From: Chamaesiphon sp. 341R_metabat_111
GTDB taxonomy: Bacteria; Cyanobacteriota; Cyanobacteriia; Cyanobacteriales; Chamaesiphonaceae
NCBI GenBank assembly: GCA_025351825.1
Contig: JANXVE010000091.1
Location: 1 to 40,172 of the forward strand
Direction of reading: 5' to 3'
DNA length: 40,172 nt
In this document: in pieces, positions 26,197-35,293 of the stretch
Layout: the number at the start of each line of letters is the position of its first letter
Numbering within the stretch: the first letter of the stretch is position 1
Translations under genes and position numbers: made by a program
Notes under the pieces: model-generated
Database searches by the model: none
What the model was told of the DNA's origin: nothing
What the model saw: only the letters and a program-made list of their open reading frames with translations

Positions 26197-27507
26197 ATGC
26201 AAGCAGAATACCGTCAGCGTCGGGAACAGTTAATGGCAAAAATCGGCAACGGTACCGCGATTTTTGGGAGCGCGCCGATGGCTGTGATGCACAATGATGT
26301 TGAATATGTCTATCGCCAAGAGAGTGACTTCTACTATCTGACAGGCTTCAATGAACCCAATGCTGTCGCCGTAATTGCCCCTCATCATCCCGAACACAAG
26401 TTTGTGATCTTTGTTCAGCCGAAGGAGCGGGAGAAGGAAATTTGGACGGGATATCGGGTGGGGATTGAAGCAGCCAAAGCTGAGTATGGCGCGGATGAAG
26501 CCTACCTAATTAGCGAACTTGATGAAAAGTTGCCTCAATACCTGGAGAAAGGCGACAAGATTTACTATCACATGGGGCGTGATGAGCAGCTAAATAATAA
26601 AGTCATCAAACATTGGCAACGCCTACTGAGATCATACGGTAAACGGGGCACGGGACCGATCGCGATCGAGGATCCCTTCCTGACGCTCCACCCGCTGCGG
26701 ATGATCAAAAGTCCAGCGGAACTAGAATTAATGCGGGAGGCTGCGCGAATTGCCGCCATCGCCCACAATCACGCCCGTAAGTTTGCCAAACCAGGCGTGA
26801 ATGAATACGAAATCGAAGCCGAAATCGAGTACATCTTCCGCAAGCATGGGGCAATGGGAGTAGCATATCCTTCGATCGTCGCCACTGGATCGAATGCATG
26901 TGTGCTGCACTATATCGAAAATAACAGCGAACTCCAAGATGGTGATTTGCTGCTCATCGATGCAGGTTGCGCCGTCGGCTACTACAACTCTGATGTTACT
27001 CGTACCTTCCCTGTCAATGGCAAATTTACCAGCGAACAGAAAATCATCTACGAACTAGTATTGGATGCTCAAATGGCAAGTATCGAGCAAGTCAAACCTG
27101 GTACTACCTGGAAAGATTTTCATCACACTTCCGTTCAAATTATCACCGAGGGCTTAGTCAACCTCGAACTCCTCACAGGTGATGTCGATACTTTGATTGA
27201 AGAAGGCAAATACAAAAACTTTTACATGCATGGTACCGGACACTGGTTGGGATTGGATGTCCATGACGCAGGTATCTACATGCACGGTGCCGAAAGCTGG
27301 TACCAATTTCAACCAGGGAATATCATCACCGTCGAACCAGGAATCTATATCTCCCCCGATATCGAAGCCGCCGAAGGACAGCCTAAAATCGATGATTGCT
27401 GGAAAGGAATCGGCATCCGAATCGAGGATGATGTGCTAGTCACAGCCACCGGAAATGAAGTGCTGACGGCTGCTATCCCTAAATTCGTGGAAGATATCGA
27501 ATTTTAA
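26197..27507 (+). CDS. pepP: Xaa-Pro aminopeptidase (M24B)
   Basis: A 436-residue metallo-aminopeptidase of the pita-bread fold, removing the N-terminal residue before proline. The five metal ligands are Asp255 (LLLIDAG), Asp266 (NSDVTRTF), His349 (GTGHWLGLDVHD), Glu380 (VEPGIY) and Glu410 (RIEDDV). The N-terminal domain (QRREQLMAKIGNGTAIF, then YRQESDFYYLTGF) is also typical. Cytoplasmic, single gene. Confidence 0.95.
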   Translation: MQAEYRQRREQLMAKIGNGTAIFGSAPMAVMHNDVEYVYRQESDFYYLTGFNEPNAVAVIAPHHPEHKFVIFVQPKEREKEIWTGYRVGIEAAKAEYGADEAYLISELDEKLPQYLEKGDKIYYHMGRDEQLNNKVIKHWQRLLRSYGKRGTGPIAIEDPFLTLHPLRMIKSPAELELMREAARIAAIAHNHARKFAKPGVNEYEIEAEIEYIFRKHGAMGVAYPSIVATGSNACVLHYIENNSELQDGDLLLIDAGCAVGYYNSDVTRTFPVNGKFTSEQKIIYELVLDAQMASIEQVKPGTTWKDFHHTSVQIITEGLVNLELLTGDVDTLIEEGKYKNFYMHGTGHWLGLDVHDAGIYMHGAESWYQFQPGNIITVEPGIYISPDIEAAEGQPKIDDCWKGIGIRIEDDVLVTATGNEVLTAAIPKFVEDIEF

Positions 27508-27549
27508 CGATCGCCAACTATCGTATCTTCAGCTTGTATTGTTATACTA

Positions 27550-27571
27550 GACTTAGTTTTTAAACTAAGTC
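27550..27571. promoter_or_regulatory. Palindromic operator candidate for the Phd/VapC pair
   Basis: GACTTAGTTT-TT-AAACTAAGTC is a perfect 10+2+10 palindrome, 7 bases before the antitoxin ATG. TATACT at 27543-27548 could be the -10 box. Phd-type antitoxins bind such palindromes to repress their operon. Confidence 0.6.
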
Positions 27572-27578
27572 ATTAGCT

Positions 27579-27824
27579 ATGGATACCGTCAATATTCATC
27601 AAGCCAAAACCCATCTATCCCAATTGCTGTCGCGGGTAGAGCTAGGCGAAGAGATTGTGATTGCCAATCGCGGGGTGCCAGTGGCAAAATTAGTCCCAAT
27701 CGCTAATAAACTCGACAGGCGCAGTAGTATGGGGATCGATCGAGGATTGTTCCAAGTACCCGCAGATTTTAATGCTGACTTACCACCAGACTTATTAGCA
27801 GCCTTTGAGGGGGCAGAAGCTTGA
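27579..27824 (+). CDS. Phd/YefM-type antitoxin
   Basis: An 81-residue antitoxin. VNIHQAKTHLSQLLSRVELGEEIVIANRGVPVAKLVPI is the Phd/YefM DNA-binding fold, and the C-terminal PADFNADLPPDLLAAFEG binds the toxin. The stop (TGA) overlaps the toxin start as TTGA. Confidence 0.93.
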   Translation: MDTVNIHQAKTHLSQLLSRVELGEEIVIANRGVPVAKLVPIANKLDRRSSMGIDRGLFQVPADFNADLPPDLLAAFEGAEA

Positions 27825-28216
27825 GGTTGCTATTGGATACTCAATGTTTACTATGGTGGTTTACACAGCCAGAACGACTCAATTCAGCAGCCATCGAGCA
27901 GATCGCCTGTGAAGATAATGAACTATTTTTCTCAGTGGCGAGTGCATGGGAAATTGCGATTAAGGTGGGGATTGGTAAATTACCACTGCCCGAACCAGTC
28001 GATATTTATGTCGCTAGTCGAATGCGGCGATTGGGTGCAAAGTCGTTAGGTATTGTTTTGCCGCATGTCTGTAGAGTAGCGACATTACCACTATTGCATC
28101 GCGATCCTTTCGACAGGATACTGTTAGCGCAAGCACAGATCGAAAAGATGAAATTGGTGACAGCGAATGAGATTTTGATTCAGTATGGGATCGAGATATT
28201 ATGGGCGAAAGGGTAA
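27821..28216 (+). CDS. VapC-type PIN-domain toxin
   Basis: A 131-residue PIN ribonuclease. LLDTQCLLWW carries the first Asp, SVASAWEIAIKVGIGKL the conserved Glu, and HRDPFDRILLAQAQ the C-terminal Asp pair. The start is TTG at 27821, overlapping the antitoxin stop by four bases. Confidence 0.92.
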   Translation: MRLLLDTQCLLWWFTQPERLNSAAIEQIACEDNELFFSVASAWEIAIKVGIGKLPLPEPVDIYVASRMRRLGAKSLGIVLPHVCRVATLPLLHRDPFDRILLAQAQIEKMKLVTANEILIQYGIEILWAKG

Positions 28217-28234
28217 GCAAACAAATCTTTTAAG

Positions 28235-28317
28235 GTAGGTTGGGTTGAAGGATAAAACCCAACATTTCTAGGGTGTTTGTGTGAATGTTGAGTTTTGCTA
28301 CGAGTAACCCAATCTAC
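28235..28317. repeat. Dispersed repeat with GTAGGTTGGGTT / AACCCAATCTAC ends
   Basis: Imperfect inverted ends bound about 83 bases, with an inner hairpin GTTGGGTT...AAACCCAAC and AACATT / AATGTT arms. The first 16 bases match the element at 9995-10050. A MITE-like, non-coding family. Confidence 0.55.
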
Positions 28318-28445
28318 AATTTTTCTGTCGATCGATCTAAACAGAAAGATATTGTCTGAACTATGATTAGAATGCTTGAATAATGGACTTTGATTCTCTC
28401 TTGTCGATTGGTTCGGTACCAGTAATAATTGATATTTAGCCAAAA

Positions 28446-28808
28446 GTGCTTAAACAAAATTTATGTCTTTTTCTAATTCTCTATTGTTCTTCGCTGATTG
28501 CTGGAGAATCATCTATTACTATTCTTGTCGTAGTGAATAAAATGTGTATGGTTTTTCCAGATATGGATGTTGTTAATATACTTCTGCATGAATTAAAAGA
28601 TGCAACATCTTATATAGCAACAACGTCATTATTCTTGATAATCCCTTGTACAATTTTCTCAATCCTCACTACTAAGACAAAATTTAATTGGAGTAAATCG
28701 AAGACTAAGGCATTTATCCTGTTTTTACGATGGTTTCTTTTCTTCCTCATCTCATGGTATTTATTTTTCGGGTTTCTGATGATGTTATATGGTTTTATTA
28801 TAAAGTGA
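28446..28808 (+). CDS. Possible small membrane protein, unassigned
   Basis: A 120-residue frame from GTG 28446 with a signal-like N-terminus (LCLFLILYCSSLIAGE) and strongly hydrophobic segments (YIATTSLFLIIPCTIFSIL and FILFLRWFLFFLISWYLFFG). The base composition is more A/T-rich than its neighbours, suggesting recent acquisition or a chance frame. There is no recognisable domain and a weak start. Confidence 0.4.
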   Translation: MLKQNLCLFLILYCSSLIAGESSITILVVVNKMCMVFPDMDVVNILLHELKDATSYIATTSLFLIIPCTIFSILTTKTKFNWSKSKTKAFILFLRWFLFFLISWYLFFGFLMMLYGFIIK

Positions 28809-28813
28809 ATTTT

Positions 28814-30907
28814 TCAACTTAATTTACTAATTCCATCAATATCTAACAAATATCCCTGCACCATTTCTAGTGCATATCGATCGGGCAAAACTTGCTGAAA
28901 CTTACTAAATCGATAGTTTGGTAGCTGCTCCAGTAGATATTTCTGGGTGTCTTTCGATTTCCAAAATTCTGGCGTAACCACTTCTACGATCGCAGCTTCA
29001 AACATTGCTGGCGTTAGATTTTCCCCTGTAACAGTGATTTGAAAATTGTCCGCTCTGACTTCCCAACCCCACAGGCATTCCAATCCATATTTCAACGTGC
29101 GATTGATGCGTCCGCCTGCAAATGTCCACCACTGTACCTGCTGATCTTCTTCTGCCCAAATTATTCGATCGATTACTTCTTGACGACGTTCTCTGCGGGC
29201 AGTATTTAATACTAACTTGGCATCTTTATCTAAATAGACTAAATCGGTTTTAGATTTTAATAAAGCCGCGATTTCCTGACAGATTTCCCAGCCGAGAAAC
29301 TGGGGAATAAATCCGCCCCAAGTTGGTTTCTTGCCGTGGGGTGCTGGAGCAACCACGATCTTCCGATTATCTCGATCGATCGATTGCGCGATCCAGGATC
29401 TACCACCTAATAAGAAGCAGCTAATTTCGGGGGTGAGGGTATCGATAAATTTTTGTTCTAATGAGCCGATCGGTTGGTCATCTACGGTATAAACTTCATA
29501 CTGTTGGGGCGAACTAAATACGGCATATAAAGCCATAAAGTTTTTGCGCCCAAACGTTTTTTCAGCTTCAGTTCCGATCGCCAGTAATCCCCCCGTCAGA
29601 TAGAGATAATTGGTTTTAATCATATGCTTGATTAGCCGATCGAACTCCGCACGTTTAATCCCTTTGAAATCGGGAATTGTCCCCAATTGCGCCCACACAT
29701 CTCCTGGTGAAATCGAAGTTGCTTGCAGTGTCATCGCTAGTAATTGTTGGACTAATACTGCCCAATTGCGATCGGATACAACGATCGATTCTACCCAATT
29801 TCGCCGCGCTAATTCGATTACGGCGATCGCTTGTAATAAAGCCGCTGAATTGTCGATTAAAAACGTCGTATTCGCACCGCCACCCCGTCTACCCGTGCGC
29901 CCCAATCGTTGTAAAAAAGCTGAAACTGTATCTGGTGCATTCGCCTGAAGTACCGCATCCAAATCGCCGACATCAATCCCCAGTTCCAATGTTGAAGTAC
30001 AGACAATGCAGTTATTATGCCCATTGGCAAACCGTTCCTCTGCCAGGGTGCGTTCCTCCAACGCCACCGAACTGTGATGAATAAATACATCAATACCGCG
30101 ATTTTGCATCGCTCCAGAGATTTCCTCAGCCAGAGCGCGACTCTGGCAGAATAATAGACTCTTTTTGCCCTGCGCCAACATGCTCGATCGATTGGCGATA
30201 TCCAGCTTAGAATCCTGCATCAAGATCCGAATCTCTTTCTTGTGCTGCTCCTTGGGCGGATCGATCTTGCAGCGCGGACGCTGAGAAGTCCCCTGTAACC
30301 AATCTAGAATCGTGTCAGGATTGCCCACAGTCGCACTCAAACCTACCCGCTGAACATCGTGAACGCTCACCCGAATTAACCGCTCTAGCACCGACATGAG
30401 CTGCGCTCCACGATCGCTTCCAGCCAGGGCGTGAACCTCATCAATTACCACCGCCCGTAAATCGGCAAAGATTTCCTGATGCGCCACACTCCCCGACATC
30501 AGCATCACTTCCAATGATTCAGGAGTCGTCATCAACAGCGTCGCTGGCTGCTTGCGAAAGGCTCTCTTCTCCGCAGCTTTGATATCACCATGCCACAAAA
30601 ATCGACTCAATCCGAGCATCTCAGTGTACATCCCCAATCGATCGGCTTGATTATTCAACAACGCCTTAATCGGTGCGATATAGAGCATCCCCACTCCTTT
30701 TGGTTCACTTTCTACCATCTGCGCCAACAGCGGAAACATACTCGCCTCCGTTTTCCCCCCAGCCGTTGGCGCGAGGACGATCGTATTGTAGCCATCGAGG
30801 ATCGCGTGTCCCGCCAGTTCTTGAACTGGGCGCAAGGATGTCCAACCCAGGCGGGAGGTAATGGCAGCTTGTAGTCGATCGGGAAAACGGGAAAAAGCAG
30901 ATGTCAT
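28814..30907 (-). CDS. Lhr-like DEAD/DEAH-box helicase
   Basis: A 697-residue superfamily 2 helicase. Motif I is APTAGGKTEA (46-55), motif II DEVH, motif III SATVGNP, and motifs IV-VI include CQSRALAEEI, STLELGIDVGDLD and LGRTGRRGGG. The arrangement resembles the N-terminal part of Lhr helicases, but the protein is shorter than full-length Lhr. The C-terminal third (EQKFIDTLTPEISCFLLGGRSW) resembles the Lhr beta-sheet/WH area. A role in DNA or RNA repair metabolism is likely; the substrate is unknown. Confidence 0.9.
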   Translation of the reverse strand: MTSAFSRFPDRLQAAITSRLGWTSLRPVQELAGHAILDGYNTIVLAPTAGGKTEASMFPLLAQMVESEPKGVGMLYIAPIKALLNNQADRLGMYTEMLGLSRFLWHGDIKAAEKRAFRKQPATLLMTTPESLEVMLMSGSVAHQEIFADLRAVVIDEVHALAGSDRGAQLMSVLERLIRVSVHDVQRVGLSATVGNPDTILDWLQGTSQRPRCKIDPPKEQHKKEIRILMQDSKLDIANRSSMLAQGKKSLLFCQSRALAEEISGAMQNRGIDVFIHHSSVALEERTLAEERFANGHNNCIVCTSTLELGIDVGDLDAVLQANAPDTVSAFLQRLGRTGRRGGGANTTFLIDNSAALLQAIAVIELARRNWVESIVVSDRNWAVLVQQLLAMTLQATSISPGDVWAQLGTIPDFKGIKRAEFDRLIKHMIKTNYLYLTGGLLAIGTEAEKTFGRKNFMALYAVFSSPQQYEVYTVDDQPIGSLEQKFIDTLTPEISCFLLGGRSWIAQSIDRDNRKIVVAPAPHGKKPTWGGFIPQFLGWEICQEIAALLKSKTDLVYLDKDAKLVLNTARRERRQEVIDRIIWAEEDQQVQWWTFAGGRINRTLKYGLECLWGWEVRADNFQITVTGENLTPAMFEAAIVEVVTPEFWKSKDTQKYLLEQLPNYRFSKFQQVLPDRYALEMVQGYLLDIDGISKLS

Positions 30908-30923
30908 TCGATAAAGTCAGAAG

Positions 30924-31376
30924 TCAATTGGCAATGATATTTTGCCACAAATCGGCTCGAACAAACCGAGATAAATGGCCAATGTTCGTTGTCGCAATCA
31001 CAATGTCAGAGACATTTAAAGTCATCGCTTGCGCTGCTAAAATCATATCACCATCAATAGTTTTGTCACCTGCGGTAGGTTGTCCTTGTTGACGTGCCTG
31101 CGCCCAAAATATTGCAGCTTGTCTCATCGCCGCAGTTGAGAGTGGTAAATATTCTACCAATTCAATTAATTCATCTAAACGCTTAATTCCTCTAACTTTG
31201 TTCGAACGCAACAATTCCCGCCGAACTTCATAGTCAGTTATTTCTGGAATGATAACTCGAATACCTGCGGCAGAGATGGTTTGAATCCAGTTGCTACAAG
31301 CAATACTTGCAGGAGAGCGATTTGGATTCGTGATTAAACCAATTGGTCCTGAATCTAACAAAACGACTTGAATCAC
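30924..31376 (-). CDS. PIN-domain protein, probable VapC-type toxin
   Basis: About 150 residues from GTG 31376, whose GTGA overlaps the upstream stop. VVLLDSGPIGLITNP has the first Asp, IPEITDYEVRRELL the Glu, and DKTIDGDMILAAQAM the C-terminal acidic residues of the PIN active site. Followed closely by the helicase gene on the same strand. Confidence 0.82.
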   Translation of the reverse strand: MIQVVLLDSGPIGLITNPNRSPASIACSNWIQTISAAGIRVIIPEITDYEVRRELLRSNKVRGIKRLDELIELVEYLPLSTAAMRQAAIFWAQARQQGQPTAGDKTIDGDMILAAQAMTLNVSDIVIATTNIGHLSRFVRADLWQNIIAN

Positions 31377-31657
31377 CAAGTTATACCCTTTAATTCACTG
31401 GGAAATAACTTGCGATCGGATAATCGATCTTCATCCAAAGCCTGAATTAGATATTCACCCGTTTCTTGCTGCTCTTGTACGTCATCTTCATCGATCCATG
31501 ACTGAAGCAAGTTAACCAATTTAGTTGACTTCTCTTGTGCTGAAATAAGCTCTGATAGCAATTTTAGCGCATAAGCCTCGATTGAAAGGCCTTGCTCTCT
31601 AGCTTTGAGATCGAGATGTTGTTCTATTTCTGGTGGAATACTGAGAGTTAGTGTCAT
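31373..31657 (-). CDS. Probable antitoxin for the PIN toxin
   Basis: A 94-residue protein. TLTLSIPPEIEQHLDLKAREQGLSIEAYALKLL resembles ribbon-helix-helix antitoxins, and the acidic C-terminus (DEDDVQEQQETGEYLIQALDEDRL) suits toxin binding. Overlap and order with the PIN gene support a TA pair. Confidence 0.72.
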   Translation of the reverse strand: MTLTLSIPPEIEQHLDLKAREQGLSIEAYALKLLSELISAQEKSTKLVNLLQSWIDEDDVQEQQETGEYLIQALDEDRLSDRKLFPSELKGITW

Positions 31658-31856
31658 CTTAAATCTTTAGAATTACACTCTTACTTATGATTGTACCAAA
31701 TAACAGGCTGTCGATCGATTGATGTTGTTTCTAAAGCACAAATATCCATACCCGATTGTGACAGCATTTGGAATCCGACACTAAACAGCCAGATATTTCG
31801 TCAAATATTCAGCATAAGCGGTAAAGTTGAGATAGCTGAGGAGATAGGATGATTTC

Positions 31857-33650
31857 ATGATTGGTCAGTTATTAGCAGGACACTATCGCGTACTCCAGGT
31901 ATTGGGCGTGGGTGGATTTGGGCAAACTTATATCACCGAAGACTTACATCTGCCTGGAAATCCCAAGTGCGTACTCAAACATCTGAAGCCAGCTAGTGCA
32001 GATCGATCGCTCCTAGAGATCGCGCGAAAATTTTTTGAGAAAGAGGCGATCGTCCTACAGCAATTGGGCAATCACGATCGAATCCCCCGCTTACTCGCCT
32101 ATTTTGAAGAGCAGCAAGAATTTTACCTAGTTCAAGAATATGTGCCTGGAAATCCCCTGTCAACAGAGTTGCAAGCTGGACGGAAGTGGCAGGAACAGCA
32201 GGTTGTCGATCTGCTGGCAGAAATTTTAGACATTCTGGTATTTATCCACAGTCAGAGGGTAATTCATCGGGATATCAAGCCTGATAATATTATGCGGCGG
32301 GCGAGCGATCGACGATTAATTCTGATTGACTTTGGGGCGATCAAGCAAGTCCGCGATCGGCAAATGCTGCACGGACAACAGACGATGACGGTGGCGATCG
32401 GTACTCCAGGCTACATGCCGATCGAACAAGCCTCTGGCAATCCCCGTGCGAGTAGCGATTTATATGCCTTGGGATCGATCGGAATTCAGGCTCTTACCGG
32501 AGTCAATCCCTGCGAACTCGCTAGTGACGATCTCACAGGTGAACTCAAGTGGGAACACCTCACTGTCGCCAATCCCCAGCTTATTGCCATTCTCCAGCGG
32601 ATGACCCGCTATCACTTCAAAGATCGCTATTTGACAGCGGCAGAGGCTTTAGCAGCCGTTAGAATGCTCGATAGTGGCACAATGCCTGTGTCTACCTATG
32701 TTCAAACTACTCAGCCTGTTTCCCAGCCAGCGAGCTTAAATACTGAATATCGCCCGACGGTTGTAGCTTCGCCGCAACCAGTTACCACTCTGCCCACACC
32801 GCAACCGCAGGCTCCCACTAAAGCGAAACAGGGCTGCTTTCCGTTGTGGGTGGGGCTGCTATCGATTTTGGCTGCGATCGGCAGTTTTGCTGTGTTTAGT
32901 GGGAGATTATTGAATCAGCGGGACTTTGCGACAGATATCCAGTCCGATCTGTGTCGGATCGCGACACCAACGGATCTACCTTCGACGCGAGTACGTGCCC
33001 AGCCCCAGCGGGATGCGACAGTTCAAACTAAGTTACCCCGTGGTACCAAGGTTGTCTACCTCGCAGAGCAAGATGCTTTTGTCCAAATTCAAATGGCCGA
33101 TCGATCGACTGGCTGGGTTTACAATAATCAAGTCACTGGCTGTAATGTCCCCTTAGCAGCACCAAAACCAAAACCTAGTCCAACGCCATCGGTGGCAACA
33201 CCTGCCCCTGCACCGATTCGATCGCCGCGAGTACCGCGCAAACCGATCGAGTCGCCGATCGTTCCCAAGCCGACTCCAGTAGAGACTCCAACCCCAGCAC
33301 CAACTCCATCACCAGCACCGATTGATGTGCCAACCCCAGCACCCACAAACATTCCTGACGCAACACCAATCCCCGTCCCCGCTCCTAGCACCTATCCAGG
33401 TCGATCGCGTCCAGATCCAGTACCATCAACGGCTCCAGCTCCAGCTCCAATTCCAGCTCCAGCTCCAATTCCAGCTCCAATACCTGTACCTGTGCCGACT
33501 CCAGCACCAGGAGTAGAGCAGCCTTTACCAGTCGATCGATCGAGCACCGAGCAATTACCTGAAAATCTCCAGCAGCAAAGCTCAGATAGAATTTCAACCA
33601 GGGATTCTACGCCACCAACTTCAGGCGTATTACCAAAACCAATCTGGTAG
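31857..33650 (+). CDS. Membrane Ser/Thr protein kinase with SH3b-like domain and Pro-rich tail
   Basis: A 597-residue eukaryotic-type kinase. The glycine loop GVGGFGQTY (17-25), Lys41, HRDIKPDN (137-144), DFG (158-160) and GTPGYMPIEQ (182-191) are all present, so it is probably active. A membrane helix follows at about 328-347. An SH3b-like region lies at 366-430 (STRVRAQPQRDATVQTKLPR, STGWVY). About 432-560 is a low-complexity tail of PAPAPIPAP/TPAPTP repeats. The kinase would face the cytoplasm and the SH3b/Pro region the periplasm. No adjacent partner identifies its signal. Confidence 0.92.
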   Translation: MIGQLLAGHYRVLQVLGVGGFGQTYITEDLHLPGNPKCVLKHLKPASADRSLLEIARKFFEKEAIVLQQLGNHDRIPRLLAYFEEQQEFYLVQEYVPGNPLSTELQAGRKWQEQQVVDLLAEILDILVFIHSQRVIHRDIKPDNIMRRASDRRLILIDFGAIKQVRDRQMLHGQQTMTVAIGTPGYMPIEQASGNPRASSDLYALGSIGIQALTGVNPCELASDDLTGELKWEHLTVANPQLIAILQRMTRYHFKDRYLTAAEALAAVRMLDSGTMPVSTYVQTTQPVSQPASLNTEYRPTVVASPQPVTTLPTPQPQAPTKAKQGCFPLWVGLLSILAAIGSFAVFSGRLLNQRDFATDIQSDLCRIATPTDLPSTRVRAQPQRDATVQTKLPRGTKVVYLAEQDAFVQIQMADRSTGWVYNNQVTGCNVPLAAPKPKPSPTPSVATPAPAPIRSPRVPRKPIESPIVPKPTPVETPTPAPTPSPAPIDVPTPAPTNIPDATPIPVPAPSTYPGRSRPDPVPSTAPAPAPIPAPAPIPAPIPVPVPTPAPGVEQPLPVDRSSTEQLPENLQQQSSDRISTRDSTPPTSGVLPKPIW

Positions 33651-33746
33651 AGATTCACTACGCTAGTCGATAGCAATTATCGTGCTGGTGAGGACACAAG
33701 CCCGACTTTCGGGTTTCTTGCTACGCCAAGATCTTTGGTTTTAAAT

Positions 33747-33779
33747 CAAAAACTCCTGCCGATTCGACAGGAGTTTTTG
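33747..33779. terminator. Bidirectional terminator between kinase and psbC
   Basis: CAAAAACTCCTG and CAGGAGTTTTTG form a perfect 12-bp stem with A/T ends and a 9-base loop. It serves both the kinase (plus) and psbDC (minus). Confidence 0.85.
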
Positions 33780-33811
33780 TTTTGCTAACTAAATTCTAGA
33801 GATACCGATGA

Positions 33812-35200
33812 TTAGTCGATGTCGTTCAAGAACAATGTTGGCTCGGTTTCGCGATCGATTCCTTTCTCGAAACCAGCAGCAGCAGCGCGGGCGCGTCCTG
33901 CATGCCATAGGTGTCCGATAAAGAAGAAGAACCCTAGAACGAAGTGGGAACAAGCCAACCACGCACGAGGTGAAACGTAGTTGAATGCGTTGATTTCAGT
34001 GATGACACCACCAACTGAGTTCAAGGAACCCAATGGCGCGTGAGTCATGTACTCAGCAGCACGACGTGCTTGCCAAGGTTGAATATCATTCTTGACTTTG
34101 CTCAAGTCCAAACCGTTAGGTCCACGAAGTGGCTCTAACCAAGGACCTTGGAAATCCCAGAACCGCATGGTTTCACCACCAAAGATGATTTCGCCCGAAG
34201 GTGAACGCATCAGGTATTTACCCAAACCAGTAGGACCTTGAGCGGTTGCAATGTTTGCACCCAATCTTTGGTCACGGATGAGGAAGGTCAATGCTTGTGC
34301 TTGGGAAGCCTCAGGACCAGTAGGACCAAAGAATTCGCTAGGGTAAACAGTGTTGTTGTACCAAACCATGATTGACGCTACAAACGCCATCAGGGATACA
34401 GCAGCTAAACTGTAGGACAGATAAGCTTCGCCAGACCAAACGAGCGCACGACGTGCCCAACCGAAAGGCTTGGTGAGAATGTGCCATACACCACCGGAGA
34501 TGCACAATAATGCAACCCAAATGTGTCCGCCAACAACGTCTTCTAAGTTATTGACACTGATAATCCAGCCTTCGCCACCGAAGGGAGCTTTTAGTAAATA
34601 ACCGAAGATGATTGCAGGGTTGAGAGTAGGATTGGTAACGATGCGAACATCTCCACCACCTGGTGCCCAGGTATCATACAAGCCACCAACAAACATTGCT
34701 TTGATGACTAGCAATAATGCACCACAACCTAAAACAATCAGGTGGAAGCCCAAGATTGAAGTCATTTTGTCCTTGTCTCTCCAGTCGTAACCGAAGAAAG
34801 AAGAATACTGTTCTAAGGTGTCAGGTCCACGCAATGCGTGATACAAACCACCAACACCTAATACCGCAGAGGAGATCAAGTGCAGTACACCAACGACGAA
34901 GTAAGGGAATGTATCCACAATTTCGCCACCAGGACCGACACCCCAACCTTGGGTAGCCAAGTGCGACAGCAAGATAATACCTTGCTCGTACATTGGCTTT
35001 TCGGGTACGAAGTGAGCTACCTCAAACAGGCACATCGCTCCAGCCCAGAACACAATCAAACCAGCGTGGGCGACATGTGCGCCCAACAGCTTACCAGACA
35101 GGTTGATCAAACGCGCGTTGCCAGACCACCAGGCAAACCCTGATGATTCTGCGTCGCGTCCGCCACCTGCAACCATTGTAGGATTAAAGGGCGTTTCCAC
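33812..35200 (-). CDS. psbC: Photosystem II CP43 chlorophyll protein (PsbC)
   Basis: CP43, 462 residues from GTG 35200, beginning [16 protein letters not shown]. It has the six-helix antenna fold with conserved [20 protein letters not shown], a large lumenal loop, and GGETMRFWD carrying the Glu and Arg that contact the Mn4CaO5 cluster. It ends [16 protein letters not shown]. The frame continues upstream to a GTG at 35290, but homologues begin at V/METPFN. The start has GAGG 10 bases upstream. Unlike the usual overlap with psbD, it begins 93 bases after the psbD stop. The sequence around the start retains what looks like the end of another psbD. Confidence 0.93.
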   Translation of the reverse strand: METPFNPTMVAGGGRDAESSGFAWWSGNARLINLSGKLLGAHVAHAGLIVFWAGAMCLFEVAHFVPEKPMYEQGIILLSHLATQGWGVGPGGEIVDTFPYFVVGVLHLISSAVLGVGGLYHALRGPDTLEQYSSFFGYDWRDKDKMTSILGFHLIVLGCGALLLVIKAMFVGGLYDTWAPGGGDVRIVTNPTLNPAIIFGYLLKAPFGGEGWIISVNNLEDVVGGHIWVALLCISGGVWHILTKPFGWARRALVWSGEAYLSYSLAAVSLMAFVASIMVWYNNTVYPSEFFGPTGPEASQAQALTFLIRDQRLGANIATAQGPTGLGKYLMRSPSGEIIFGGETMRFWDFQGPWLEPLRGPNGLDLSKVKNDIQPWQARRAAEYMTHAPLGSLNSVGGVITEINAFNYVSPRAWLACSHFVLGFFFFIGHLWHAGRARAAAAGFEKGIDRETEPTLFLNDID

Positions 35201-35240
35201 TCTTGCAGTACCTCGATCGATGAATATAAATGCGGAATCA
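35201..35240 (-). pseudogene. Vestige of a second psbD 3' end at the psbC start
   Basis: On the minus strand, immediately before and across the psbC start, the sequence holds TTTATATTC (Phe-Ile-Phe), then GAGGTACTG (Glu-Val-Leu), then GGAAACGCCCTTTAA (Gly-Asn-Ala-Leu-stop) at 35197-35183 in another frame. These are, in order, the last elements of D2 ([14 protein letters not shown]-stop). In the ancestral overlap GTGGAAACGC serves both as D2 codons and as the psbC start. Small indels separate the pieces, as expected for a non-functional copy. Confidence 0.6.
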
Positions 35241-35281
35241 AAAAAACCGGAAGATAAACATAAGTATATATTTATCTTCCG
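35240..35281 (-). terminator. Terminator-like hairpin between psbD and psbC
   Basis: On the minus strand CGGAAGATAAA (35281-35271) pairs perfectly with TTTATCTTCCG (35258-35248) around a 12-base loop, and GTTTTTTTG follows directly. It has the form of an intrinsic terminator and could limit read-through from psbD to psbC. Confidence 0.65.
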
Positions 35282-35293
35282 ACGTTTCACAGT

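Noticed and set aside
29610-30084. Plus-strand frames over the helicase gene
   Set aside because: They are shadows of the helicase coding sequence, which has all motifs.
33128-33676. Several minus-strand Gly/Val/Leu-rich frames
   Set aside because: They are mirror frames of the Pro-rich repeats of the kinase.
35201-35290. N-terminal extension of CP43 from GTG 35290
   Set aside because: The 30 extra residues cover the hairpin and psbD vestige and do not match CP43; GTG 35200 matches the known N-terminus.
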